A stretch of DNA of 64,000 nt from Aporrectodea caliginosa. Lineage: Eukaryota; Annelida; Clitellata; Crassiclitellata; Lumbricidae. How positions within the stretch are numbered: position 1 is the stretch's first letter; every line of letters begins with the position of its first letter. Of this stretch, positions 36,390 through 49,400 are shown in pieces. The stretch covers positions 1-64,000 of the forward strand of contig JACEVL010000046.1 of assembly GCA_020284085.1 (NCBI GenBank). Direction: 5' to 3'. Position numbers and translations under genes: made by a program. The notes under the pieces are model-generated. The model had not been told where the DNA came from, made no database searches, and worked only from the letters and a program-made list of their open reading frames with translations.

Positions 36390-36555
36390 TTAACCCAACA
36401 ATTAAGGAAGGAACATTATGTATGTATGGATGCAATGTAATGTCATCTTTAGAGGTAACGTTGCTCCATGTATGGAATGGACGCAACATACAGGCTACGG
36501 AGAGGAACACGAGAAAGGTCGATAGATTACAAACTTGGCTCATAATGCTGTTGGT
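36390..36555 (+). pseudogene. Relic middle Ig exon in gene 3
   Basis: Encodes FRGNVAPCMEWTQHTGYGE, clearly matching [19 protein letters not shown] of the second Ig exon, preceded by KEGTLCMYGC in another frame. It is frame-broken and interrupted on its right by the (GA)n array at 36568. Counterpart of 4381-4595 in gene 1. Confidence 0.75.
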
Positions 36556-36563
36556 ATGAAAAT

Positions 36564-36780
<217 letters not shown>

Positions 36781-37569
36781 CAGCGGATTTGAATGGTAAT
36801 ACGTTTTGAACTCTGAGAATCGTTTGGATTATTTGCTCAACGGGAAGCCAGTGCATGAATACAATATGAGTGGAGCGTGCTGATATCAAGCTTTATCTTT
36901 ACGATTATTGGACGCTTTCCTTTTATTATCCTTGAACAAATATTTAAAGCAAATTAAAGTATGATTACCTTTTAAGTAGAGTTGACGGGAAGCATAATAG
37001 TAAGCATTCGAGAATATTGAGTGAAACATAATTTTCGGACTTAACGATCTTTGCCAATTAGTCACAAAAGACATCGTGCAAAAAGCAAAAGTGATAGAGG
37101 TAATTAATTTTATCGTAGCCAAGTCGCATCTGTTCTTGTAAGCCAACATCCTGGTTTGACTATGGCAGGCCACAACCTAATGTTTCAGACATCAGAAGTT
37201 TGGACCTGATGATGATGATTCCACTTGTTTAACACACATCCTTTGGCTACTATGGCCGTCGACGTCTTTGTGTTTCTATTGTATCTCCGTTCTGTTTGGC
37301 CCATTGGCTCTTTTTATTGTAATTCTCGCTTCTTTTTTTAGTTTGGACCTATACATCACGTTGTCTTGATATAGCATGGACGAAAGACAGAGGCATAACA
37401 GTGTGGACTTATATTGTGGACACAACCACGCTCAGCTGAGTTCGACACCCGATATATATATATATATATAAATATATTATATATATTTATATATATAATA
37501 CATAATAATAGTCCATAAAGTTGTGGTAATATGACTAATATCACTAGCATGAAGAGCAGTAGGCATTGG
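36781..37569. other. Intron of gene 3, no gene
   Basis: Nothing coding recognised. It contains a (TA)n run at 37451-37500. Confidence 0.6.
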
Positions 37570-38449
37570 CATAGTTGTTAAAAACGGTAAAATCAAAATA
37601 AAAAACGGAAACGCGGCGTTTTATTGAAAAAAAATTAAAAACGACAAAAAACGAGAAAAAGATAGAAAAGAAAATAATTTGACTTTGCTACATCTTTAAT
37701 TTAATGCATTTTAAAATTAAAAACCTTGTTTACACAATTTAATTTTAATCAGCAAATAACATAACTTTATTAGTAAACACTAAGTAGCCTAACAGTAATG
37801 ATAACGATTATTTTCTTTTTCATAAGTTTGGTTTAAAAAGAAATTGAAAAATCAAAAATATTGAAATCTGTTCAAATTTAAATCGTATAAAATTATGTTA
37901 GTCCACATAAATCTATGCTGACATAAGCAATTAAAAACTAAAACACCTTTACTTACAAGGTCAGCCCTAACAATTTCATCCATCACGGGACTACTTAGTA
38001 AGTAGGCCTATAGTGTACTTAATTAAAAATTGTAGGTCTACTTACAATTCTGACTTATAATTATAAGAACTTGATATGGAGTAATATCCGTCAGTTTATC
38101 AGTCAATCAGAGATTACTGAGTACAAAGACAACATTTCGCATTTTGGATAACTTAGAAATTCAAATAACTTTTACAAATGTTATTTCCAGTACTGTGCTG
38201 TTTATTTCACAACTGATGACACTAAATAGTAACGTAAATAAGACGAATCCTTGAAAGGACGGAGACAACGTAAGGGATATCAGACGAAAATAAAATTAAA
38301 GAAATAGTAGGCTAACAGACAGTTAATAAATAAATAAAGTTACAGAAAAAAGTAAAAAACAGAACAAAACGTGACGAGAAATAAAAAACGAAAAAACGAG
38401 GTTTTTTTGGAGAAAAATAAAAAAACGAAAACCGTTTTTTACAACTATG
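37570..38449. mobile_element. TIR element, family M1 (CATAGTTGT ends)
   Basis: Starts CATAGTTGTTAAAAACGGT and ends ACCGTTTTTTACAACTATG, an inverted pair with A-rich 'AAAAACGA' repeats near both ends. There is no ORF and no clean target duplication. A partial relative lies at 57545-58065. Confidence 0.7.
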
Positions 38450-39451
38450 GGTAGCGGGATCGCTTCCGTAACCTCCCAAAGGTCCACTCAGCGTATCATT
38501 CGCGAGATAGCGCATTCGTAAAATGAGATGTAGGACGTGATGGGCGCCTTGCATGGCTGCCGTATACAGTTAAAATTCGACTCATGTAATAACTTGTGAT
38601 CATCCGTTCACACTGATTTGTACTCAGTTTGAAATTAAAAGAAGATTATCATTACATGTATAATATATATATATATCTTTCTTCGCCCGATCTTGCCATC
38701 ATAAATCACTGAATAATTACTCTGCTGCAGAAACAGAACCAGCTTGCGAGGATAGCATGACCACAGCTTCCGATGACACCTTAGAAGAAGGCAGCATTGT
38801 CTGGTTGAGATGCAGCCTTAACTTCAGAGGAAATTTGGCCCCAACAATGGAATGGAAACAACATGGAGGATTCGAAAAAATAGATGAGCGTGGTCGTGAT
38901 CTAACAGGAATGGTTGAAACCACAGTCATTTCAGATACTAACATAACTTCAACGTTGTCTATAGTCATCGATGCAACCTACAACGCAACTTTTTTCACGT
39001 GCAAAACCTATTTTCAATGAGACAACACAAGCAGCCTAAACTCCACAGCTACAAACGCACCTGACTACAGCTACACGTGGAATTCATCCACCATCATTTT
39101 CGTCCAGAAAGAGACTACGACAGTTTCTGCTTCTACGTCAATCATCGTATCCTCAGAGGGTGGATTGCGTAAGGAAAATCTTCTATTATCAATTACTGCA
39201 AAGGATAATTTGTTTGAATTAGTATTATCTAACTGAACTCTCTCTAAAACGTTTACCTAGAAAATAATATACTAATTTTTTCAATTTTACATTGAAAATT
39301 TCTAAGTTCTTATAGTGTCAGCATTTAGTTTATAGGAGACGGGATACTTAATTCATTCTTATTAGTAGTTGCAATTATTCTTCGCGTAGAATGTTCGTAC
39401 CATTGTGCGACAATTCCTCTAGAGTCTAGAAGTAACCGTAACTCAGAGCCA

Positions 39452-39571
39452 CTGTTACTATCGATGTAAACTCCACGGTTGCAAACGCACCTTACTACGG
39501 CTATAAGTGGAATTCCTCCATCATCATTGTCTGAGCCAAAACCATCATCACATCTACAGAGAACGGATCGA
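39452..39571 (+). pseudogene. Partial duplicate of Ig2 exon 3' end
   Basis: Codes for a match to the stalk end of Ig2 (NSTVANAPYYGYKWNSSIIIV), then a stop, ending in 'GGATCGA' + GTAAGC, the same donor context as the real Ig2 exons. It reads as a leftover of a second Ig exon in gene 3. The intron before it is shared with gene 4 (48720-48870), where the relic is absent. Confidence 0.65.
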
Positions 39572-40260
39572 GTAAGCAATAGTTTCACAAGTAAACAAGG
39601 TTTTGGCAACACTTTGGCTGCCTTTTATTCATTTTTGTCTGCTGATTTCAAATCTCGGCTGTAAAATAGGCTATCACATTTTTTTGTTATAGGTCATTTT
39701 TAGTCGAATAAATGAATGTCATTTTTGTAGAGATTCTTTAATTGTTGTGGTTGCCAGCAGTGCCCTGCACATCTTGCTTATTCCTGACAGTAGGTAGGAA
39801 AACACATGAGTTAACATAATTTATTTTAAATTTTACTCTTGTGAAAACATTCGCTATTAGTTTAACAGAAAATTTCAATGCTAAAGTGGACAAATGATGC
39901 GGGTGGTTTTATTTACCATATAAATTTTGCTGTGTGCTGGCATTATTAAAAAATCTGACAATTGTAGCCTACTTTAACGAAGGCTGTGAAGTAAGCCGAC
40001 TTCTTATATTTTGGCTGGTATGTTGTTGATCAGGACAATAAGTGGGATCTTCTTGTGTGCTGCATTGCACATAGTTGTAGGAGGCGGGAGTCAGAGGAAC
40101 AAGCGCCACCCGAAATTTCGGGCACTCATCTTTTTCGGAGCCGATAACAAAATGCTGAACAAACGGAATTTATTTTTGTATCGGTCTCAAGTAATATCTT
40201 GCCCCACCATAGAAATATTTCCCTACGCCTATGGCGTTGCATGCTATGTTAGCCTTTCTG

Positions 40261-40483
40261 CAGTGGCGTAACGAGGGGAGCAGGGGCGGCCGCCCCCGGG
40301 CGCAGGACAGGGGGGCGCAAAATTAGGCTTCTGACAATTTTTGGTAACCTATTATACATGAGTTTTGAACATGGGGGAGAACGGGAAAGCAAAAAAGGTC
40401 ATCAGAAATTTTTGGCGGAAGTGAGAAAGAAATTTTCAGGAAATTCTTGCCCCCGGGCGCACGAACCCCTAGTTACGCCACTG
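40261..40483. mobile_element. hAT-type MITE, 223 bp
   Basis: Ends CAGTGGCGTAAC and GTTACGCCACTG, flanked by perfect 8-bp duplications CCTTTCTG (40253-40260 and 40484-40491). Inner ends are C/G-rich (CCCCCGGGCGC). No coding capacity. Confidence 0.9.
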
Positions 40484-40968
40484 CCTTTCTGAATAGGTGA
40501 AAGGTAAGAACAAATCCATACCCTTTCAAGGTTTGACGTGAGTCCACCAGTCACTTAGATGGTTAGATGATTACTATTTTTATTGACTAAAGCGGAAGGC
40601 TTCTCAAAAAAGAACAAGTGTAATATCGAGTACCCAAATGCATCAAGATCTTTTCATACCTAAGCCTCCAGAGAACTGGGAAGACAGATTCATCTGCATC
40701 AGAGGAAGATGGTTAGCGGCCCAGAATTCATGATCATGCACTACCTTTTAATGACAATAGAAATTATATTCTTAGTGTTCTTTACCGGAAATTGGTAAGA
40801 CAAATCTGAGAGGTTTTGCCAAAATATACCAGTTAACACTAAATTCCATCTTCTGAACCTTCCTTTTAACATCAGTTTTATATTTTAATCTCTATTTTTA
40901 TTATTCTTTCGAACTAGCTATTATCAGTTGCGGTGTGTCGGCTGTTTTTCTGTGCCAATTAACGAATA

Positions 40969-41227
<259 letters not shown>

Positions 41228-41570
41228 CGTCTTTGGTCCGAAGATTAAGAAGCTGCTAAATGATACTGACTTTGAAGAAAAATTGAATTGGAATGAGCAC
41301 GCTGCATGGAAATCATTTAGGTATGTGGTCAAGAGTTTCCTGGGTAACCATAGGGAGGAAACTATCGTCAGCTCCTTTTGGGATTTTTCTAGAAATATGA
41401 ACAGCTTGGCTGCAGGATGTCTTCTAAGATTCACTTCTTGCATTCGCATCTTGACTTCTTTCAAAAAAATCTGGGAGCAATCGACGATGAGCAGGGTGGA
41501 AGATTTCTCCAGGATATAATGCCAATGATAGGCCACTGCTTGCGAGAGGGAAAACACCTCCACTCTCTAT
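41228..41570 (+). pseudogene. Fragment of a dispersed transposon-associated ORF
   Basis: Reads FGPKIKKLLNDTDFEEKLN...KSFLGNHRE and, after a frame break, KIHFLHSHLDFFQKNLGA and DEQGGRFLQDI. I recognise this block from uncharacterised, mobile-element-like proteins repeated in many invertebrate genomes. It is short and broken, and lies between a TAA array and a TCTG array. Confidence 0.6.
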
Positions 41571-41651
41571 CTCTGTATCTGTATCTGTCTCTGTCTCTCT
41601 TTCTGTCTTTCTGTCTGTCTCTGTCTGTCTCTGTCTGTCTGTCTGTCTCTC
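41562..41651. repeat. (TCTG)n microsatellite
   Basis: CT/TCTG repeat just upstream of the TM exon of gene 3. Confidence 0.9.
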
Positions 41652-42783
41652 TCGCCTTGGTTACCAACAAATATATTCAGAATTTTTTAGTTATACAGAG
41701 TTTATGTTTTTACCTGCAGGGTTAACAGCAGTATTTTCAAGTATTGCTGTTCTGTCGATCTGCATTTGTGCTGTGACGATCTCAGTCTGTATCGTTATTA
41801 GGAGAAAGTTCAAAGCAGGTGCAGTAAATTTCTTGTACTTTAAGTTTTGATATGTCACATCGTATCATATATAGTGGTATATGTATCTAATTATTTGTAT
41901 GGTTTTGTGAATTGTCTCTGAACCGTACAGCGCCACACTTCATATCAGTGTCCTTAAGAATGATAAACACACTGATATGGAGTGTGGTGCTGTACGATAC
42001 AGAGACATGGAGATTGGACCATGAGAAATGCGGACATAAGAAGACTGGAGGCTTTCGAAATGTGGATATGAAGAAGAATGGAGAAAATCAGCTGGACGGA
42101 ACATAAAACAAATGAGGAAGTGATGGGAAGAATTGGAGTAGAAAGAACCTTAATACACACAATTAGAAAGAGACAAAGGAAATGGATCGGACTCACTACT
42201 AAGAACGGTCATTAAAGGAAAAATGGAGGAGTGGAAGACAAGAGGAAGACCAAGACAGATGATGCTGGATTGGATGATGACAGATGATACATGAAACTGA
42301 AAGAAGGGGCCCAACAGCGAGAATAGTGGCGACGTCGGACATTTGAATCTGCCTAAGAGGCAGAGAACCAGAAGAAGAAACTGCTTTATGGCGTTTCAAA
42401 AGTTTGTAGCTTAAAATGCTTGATGAAGTAAGTAAGTAACAATATCCTTTAATAGTTCAACTGCAAACTGCACTTTGGTGTACAAACATCAGACCATCGG
42501 CGAACGAGTTCTTCATATTCAAAGAATTAACCAGTTAATTAATTCAGTTCCGCTTCGTGTGATTTTTGGATGGAAATAGATGTTGCACAAAAGATCTGTC
42601 GGTTTCTTTCACTGAATTTTATTATATGTACCATTCCAGAACAACGTCATCACATTTACCAATTCATTGTGTCACGTCATTTATCAATCCACAATAATTG
42701 TCTAATTACATTTACCTATGCAGTGCTATGCACAACTACGAAGTCACATTTACCACGTCAACAGTCTTTGTTGGTCCATTTGA

Positions 42784-43560
42784 AATTCAACAATTCAACA
42801 CTTTTTATTGACACCAAGTACCAACACAAAAAACAAATCTAGCAGTACATAATCACTTCAGTCCAATTATCAATAATATTATAATATGCAGCAAAGTTGT
42901 CTACCATAAAACAATCGGTTTCCTAGTGTCAAAGGGTTATCCCTAAAGGAGCACTAATGCTCCGCTGCCAGGGAGCCCCACTTTCCTTAATTTTCTAAGT
43001 ATAGGTAGAGCAGATGATCAGTAGCGGCCCCTTTCAGTGGTTTTCTACATCCATTATAGTTTATTTATTTATTCCAGTTCAACAAGATACTGTTTAAGTT
43101 TCATTTTAAATATTGCTAAAGTTGTCACATTAGTCAAAGGAATCGGCAGCGAATTCCATACACATGGTCCATGATAAGAAATTGAGAACTGTCGAGTTTT
43201 GGTCCGTGCATAAACTTTATGGTACTTATTATAGGATCTGGTGTAATAGCAATGTACATCTGAGTTCAATTGGAAGTTATTAGCAAACCTTTCTGGCAAC
43301 AGCCTATGTTTAAATCTATACATAAACATCCCAGTCTGCATGTTATTTATGTTTAGCAACGACATTATTCTGAGTTTCTTAAAGTATGTGTGAGTGCTTT
43401 GATTGTATTTAAGACCACAAATAATGCGTACAATACGCTTCTGTAATACTGTAAGTCTTGTCAGGTGCGAGTGGTAGTTTGAAGCCCATACAATATTGCA
43501 ATAGGAGAGGTAAGGAAGAATGAGAGTGTTGTACAAGTTCATCAGGATAGGTCTCTGTAA
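42784..43560 (-). mobile_element. 5'-truncated LINE inserted in intron 4 of gene 3
   Basis: Minus-strand ORF with NTLILPYLSYCNIVWASNYHSH and RTKTRQFSISYHGPCVWNSLP, the C-terminal region of a CR1/L2-like LINE, related to that at 33510. The 3' tail is a short AATTCAAC repeat. The intron of gene 1 (6660-6720) shows the uninterrupted site ('CCATTTGAAATCAC'), so this insertion came after the duplication. Confidence 0.85.
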
Positions 43561-43930
43561 TACATGTCATACAAATCACATTCAATAGCAAGAAATGCCA
43601 GCTAAAATCTAATGAAATTTTATCTAAGGACAATAAATAATTATTGTCGGAGTCTTTGTGATAAAATGTGTTGGCTATGCAGTTAACACAGGCTCAAATG
43701 AGAAGGCAGAGGAAACCACAGCTGACTCAAATCCAGATGACTATCAAAACGTGATCACCAATGAAAATCCCACAGTCGACGACTCTCGGGCAGAGGCATA
43801 TATGGGGTTATCGTCTTTGACCCAAGCATCACAATCGGTCTACACAAGCATCGACATTGCTGGAAGGATGCCAACCTTGCCAAGAACCCCATCACCTGAC
43901 TATGAGAATGTGACGGATATAGGCCTATAA

Positions 43931-44384
43931 ATGCCAGCAGCTGATCTGTTTTGTTACTTCATGTAGTAAGACACCTTGATATGTGTTAATCAGATAAGCA
44001 GGACATACCGCCATTTGAGAATATAATGAGCTAAAATATTTTCCTACAGTACATGTGCACAAACATTTTTTTATTGCAGAGCAAAACATTAGAACATTTG
44101 ATAATGTAAATATTAATAATACTAAAAAAACTTCAAAGACAAGTTCAGGTATTATCAAGCAGATAAAATATACAGTACATTCACACAGCAAGTCGAAGAA
44201 TAACATTGAATATAAAACAGGTATCCAAACTAAGCCTTGCGATTTGGACACGTGTGTGCAGTGAGTTCAAATATTAAAGAAGTGCCGTATTATGTATGAC
44301 CAGTATGTTGCTCTAATTGTTTAACATAGCCACTATAGTATATATTTCTGTAGCAGTTTTAGACATTAATTAAGCAACAGTGTG
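43931..44384 (+). other. Conserved 3' flank of gene 3
   Basis: Aligned with 7000-7454 and 20901-21390. Likely 3' untranslated and downstream sequence. No coding potential of its own. Confidence 0.6.
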
Positions 44385-44960
44385 GCTAGGCACGCACTGC
44401 ACTTCGCCAAGATTGGCCTGGAGGTCCTTGCCCTATAGTTCCCCCAATGTGCCTTCTCATCCTCTGTCCAAGACCTTGGTGTCACAGTGGATCAAAAACT
44501 AACCTTCACGCGGCATATATGCCTGCAATGCCGCGGCTGTTACTACCAGTTGCATCAATTAGAATGGTCTTCCGTTCCTTATCCTTCAAAGCTGCCTTAC
44601 GCTCATCCACTCCATTGTTGTTTCCCCTCTGGATCATTGCAGCGCCCTCTGTGTGGGTCTTCCGACGGCTCGGGTTGAGTGTTTGGATCGGGTCTTGCAC
44701 ACAGCGGCGCGCCTCATTGGTTGCATCCCAAGATAAGCATGATTATTATTGATTAGGCAATTTCACTGTTTAAACGCGGGATGTCTTGTATTGGCTCCCT
44801 TTTCCGCAGCGGATCACTTACCGGATTTCTGCCTTGGTTTGATGCTGCCTCGCGAATGTGGCCCCTTTTTGCTTACTGGAGCTCTGCTGCTCCACCCTTA
44901 GTGCCCAGCAAGCATTCCAGCTCTTCGTCTTATTGTTAGAAGTAATTCAAGAACTCCTAA
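44385..44960 (+). pseudogene. Decayed LINE fragment, unit 3 copy
   Basis: Same relic as 7455-8400 without the 430-bp insert; frames are broken (for example WSSVPYPSKLPYAHPLH). It starts at the same base of the conserved flank as in unit 1. Confidence 0.7.
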
Positions 44961-45169
44961 AGGCAACAACAAATACAGCAATTTACAGATCTTGTGCATG
45001 CATAAACATACAGTTATCTGAGGTTATGCAGCGTTTTCTTAATCAGAACTCACCACGAAACGACCAATTGCCGATTTCACAATGTGCATGATGTCTTTAT
45101 GAAGACAACTCAAGTTGTATTAGTAGGCCTACTACAACGCATTTCTAAGTGCCACTATAATATATTGAC

Positions 45170-45310
45170 CAAAGATCAATCGATGGCGCTGAGCAACCAA
45201 AAGACTTGTTCAAGGCCCCTAGACAGTAACCGTTTCAGAGGAGGAGTCCCGAACCCGTTCTTTCCGCGTACAAAGCGATAGCTCTAACCAGTCGTTTGCA
45301 GTGTCCCACT
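45170..45310 (-). mobile_element. tRNA-derived SINE, unit 3 copy
   Basis: Minus-strand GGGTTCGGGA B-box-like sequence and the common SINE body (CCTTGAACAAGTCTTTTG). Same relative position as in units 1 and 2. Confidence 0.65.
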
Positions 45311-46209
45311 GTACTGTATCAAATGTCCACCTGGCGAATATTCTCTTAATACATTTTCACGCATACAGTAACGACCATAATTATTACTAATTATATCACA
45401 CCATCCATTGTTTAGTGGATAACCCGTTATAAAATTGATATTCTGATCAACTCTCAGAAGTTTACCTGACTGGGTAATTCTTTAACATCCAGTAAGTGGG
45501 CATATATTTACATATTTTTATTACTTTATTAAATGTATTTGTAATTTGCTATCTTTCGTTTTATGCCTTTAATTTCTAATTATTTATTTTAGTCAATTAT
45601 TTCTGCTACATTAACTACTCCTTGGTTTCCGGGTCAACTACTTCATCCAAATTAAACTAACGAATGAGACAATAAATAATATTCATCTAATAATACATCG
45701 ATATCTGAACATTTCTCGGTAACAGCGAAGATCATTATTTTGGTTTATAAAAGCCAATCATCCACTTGCGGCAATCTGGTTCATGGAATAAATCTTTTTT
45801 TATATCATTGTCACAAATATGGCTGGCTCCAGTACATAATGTGCTTGAGGCAATTCTAAAAGTGAAGCTTTCTCAACATTCTGCATCATCTTGTTGAATG
45901 GTGTTAGTTTAAATGTTTTTCAAATGATTATGTAAAGAAACAGCTAGCGTATGTAATTTTAAATCAATCAATCAATCAATTTTCGTTTACTCCGAAATCC
46001 AGGCTGACAGAACGCAGCTTGTTACATTAGTTAGTCGTATATTTATGTGTTCATTTGTACATCACCTTGACCTGTCTGGATATCGTTAATTTTAAACGGT
46101 TGTTGTCAAAATTGCCAGCTCAAGCGTCATTTATTCAAATGAAACAAAATTATATTTAACAATCATTAATCTTCACAAACCTGATCTTCGAGAAATGCAG
46201 GGTATAATG
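45311..46209. other. Spacer between genes 3 and 4
   Basis: No gene. It aligns with the spacers before genes 2 and 3 apart from the insertion at 45964-46086. Confidence 0.6.
45964..46086 (-). mobile_element. Short retro-insertion with (AATC)n tail and 10-bp duplication
   Basis: 123 bp absent from the aligned spacers before genes 2 and 3. It is bounded by identical TAATTTTAAA (45954-45963 and 46087-46096) and starts with (TCAA)n, a 3' tail if read on the minus strand. This is probably a severely truncated LINE or a SINE end. Confidence 0.75.
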
Positions 46210-46474
46210 TTAAACAAACAAAATGCATCTAACCATCTAAGGCTCAGCTAGATTAACCTCAGAAATCCGCTTTCGCTTAGGTAGGTGATAATTACATATC
46301 GCATCACTCTGTTGTATCAAAAAACATCCCATTGCTGTGTGAGCAAGATTTAGTCGGGTCTCATATAGAGTGAAGTAGGACAAAGGCTTCATTTGAAAGA
46401 GACGACCAGATTCAGTTTACTTGTTAATGAACCATAAGATGAATTCGTAGACATAAGGGACTGATTTCGTTAAG
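46210..46474 (+). promoter_or_regulatory. Conserved promoter-proximal block of gene 4
   Basis: Aligned with the blocks before genes 2 and 3. It includes 'AAATCCGCTTTCGCTTAGGTAGG' in part, 'AAAGAGACGACCAGATTCAG' (as in gene 3) and the leader just before the ATG. Confidence 0.5.
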
Positions 46475-49400
46475 ATGTGGAAATTACTTCTCCTCGTTCA
46501 AATTTTTATCATTTGCGGTAAGATTATTTTGTTTCTTATTATTCAATGAAATTTTATATTTACTGATTTACTCAGTAGGCCTAAATGCAGTGATTTTAAC
46601 CAGCAAATCACTGCATTTGTATTAGTCCGCCTTGGTCTATTATAGAAAGAGCCAGTTTTCGCAGGTTGTATGCGTTGGCCGTAGCTTACAGCTTGCAAGA
46701 GCTGTAGTTTGTCCTAGACAATTAGCTTTAAGGAAATCATTAATTTTGTCTGCTTCGATTGTGTCGCTCTAATTTACATCAATAGTCGCCGAAACCTTTT
46801 CGTTGTCTAGAAGGAATTGAACACAAGAGATTTGATTACCTTTAAGTTAGAAAAGTCTAATGTACAGACTTATGCCTTATTTAAAAATAATTACGAGGTG
46901 CATCGTTAGGAATTTTCACGAATGATTATTAACTGAGCTGTGAGGAAAGCATCACGGTCAGCGATCTAGGGCGATATATTTATGGAGCAAAAATCACTTT
47001 AGCCTGATGGGAGGCATGATGATTAAAACTTTGAGATATGGGTTTGAAAAAATACACGCAAACTAAATATATTATAATTACACATAATAAAATATAATAA
47101 CATAATACTATTGCCCATAAGATAATTTTAACAATAAATAATAATTTACAACAAAGTTCATGTACTGCTTGTCATTGCATTCAATTTTACCTGTATTTAT
47201 TCGACATCTAATTATTGTCTGTACAGGAAGTTGCCAGGTGATAGTCGCCCCATTAAATATGGCGGTCGTTGTTGGCCAAAGACTGGACATGATGTGTCAA
47301 CCAGAAAGCACCTTCACTGTTCGTGCGTGGGTCTATCAACCGCCATTCAATGCCACTGATCTGAAGATTTATGCGAATTGGAGTACACCAAGGATTCATA
47401 TCGACCGTTTTGGTTATGACACTGACAGTAATGATTCGATAAATATTTACCTCAACTCAACAGGACCAGAAGACGCTGGGACCTACAACTGCTTTGTTCA
47501 GCTAGGATCAAGGCAACCTGATAGCTTCAGCGCCCAGGTCATTGTCTTAGGTAAGCTGTGATCCTCTTGTGTTCTCTGCCCTAAGTTATTATGAGGTCCA
47601 ACATTCCATGCGCTATGAAGTAATCAATATCAGACAAAACATGCAATAAACTGGACAGAATTTTAAACTCTATGATGCATGCCCGAAATGTTAAGTTACC
47701 TATGTTTGTATTTGTTTTGTTATTTAAACGCAATTTGTCAATTGACATCTATCATCACACATAAGTATAAAATTTTATTAGAATTTAAATTTCAAAGGTT
47801 TCTCACACAGTTGACCGAAATCTTGCATAAAATTCTGTTCGACTAATCTTATAGGCCTACTTATTGCTCAAAGTAAGCCTAATCTTTCTGAAACTGTGCA
47901 CTTTACGTTCACGACACTCAGCTTTACGTTGTTCTGTAACCATGTCATCAATCTTGGCGAGTTTCTTATCTGTGCACGTATGCTTCGTTGATATTGTTAT
48001 TTGCACCACTAATAATTAATCTAAAGACAGTCATTATTGGATATTATTAACTGCATTATCTTTCTATTGTTGATCTTGTCATTATAAATAACTGACTAAT
48101 GACTTTGCTGTAGAGACAGAACCAGTCTGCGAGGATGTGATGTCTACCGCTTACAACGACACCTTAGAAGAAGGCAGCATTGTCTGGTTGAGATGCAGCC
48201 TTAACTTCAGAGGCAATTTGGCCCCAACAATCGAATGGAGACAACATGGAGGATCTGGAGAAATAGATGAGCGTGATCATAATTTAACAGGAATGGTTGA
48301 AACCACAGTCTTTTCAGATACTAACATAACTTCAACGTTGTCTATAGTCATCGATGCAACCGACAACGTAACCTTTTTCACGTGCAAAACCTATTTCCAA
48401 TGGGACAACACAAGCAGTCTAAACTCCTCAGCTACAAACGCACCTGACTACAGCTACACGTGGAATTCATCGACCATCATTTTGCCAGCCACGACCTTCA
48501 TCCAGGAAGAGACTACGACAGTTTCTGCTTCCACGTCAGTCATCATATCCACAGAGGGTGGATTGTGTAAGGAAAATCTTCTATTATCAATTATTACAAA
48601 ATGATAATTTGTTTGAATTAGTATTATCTAACTGAACTATCTGTAAAAACTGTTACCTATTATTATAATAAATATACTAATTTCTCAAATTTTATATTGA
48701 TTGAAATTTTATATTGATTACATATCAATCTTCTTAAATGTCAGCATTTAGCTTATAGGAGACGGGATATTGAATTCATTCCAATTAGTCGTTGCAATTA
48801 TTCTTCGCGCAGAATGTTCATACCATTGTGCGACAATTGCTCTAAAAGGTGCCGTAGATGTAACTCAGGCCCATTGCTACCATCGGTCTAAAATGCTTGG
48901 CTGGAAGTGAGTGAACTTCAGAGACAGCTAAGCCTAGTTTCATGCTTCCTAAGCATCTGTATACATGCTGGCTGGTTTTGTAGTATCGGGCTTCATCTGG
49001 CCTATCATGAAACCACATTTTCAAAATTCAACACACCCTCAATATATTATGTAAAACCACATCTCCAAAAGGACCCAATTATTCCACAATAATTATGGCC
49101 TGACGTAAAACCACTCTTCGAAAATGCACCCGCATGTCACTCTGACAAAGTGAGTTTATCTTAGCAATGCCAAATAGATAGAAACAGTCTACCTGTGAAA
49201 AAAAATACCACACTCAGAGTCAACACGAAAGAGATAAAAACTGTTCTTAATCCTCATTAGGTTTTACAGCATACTTCGTTGAAGGTCATTCCAGCATGTT
49301 TTTTTATATTTACACAGCGCCATGCACACATAAGCTCTATCACGCGTTATCTACTGTCATAATTACCTGCCGTCCCATATTGCAAATAAAACGCTAATTA

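Noticed and set aside
37570..38449. hAT assignment for the CATAGTTGT TIR element
   Set aside because: TIRs are clear, but the flanking 8-mers (GGCATTGG and GGTAGCGG) do not match, so the superfamily is left open.
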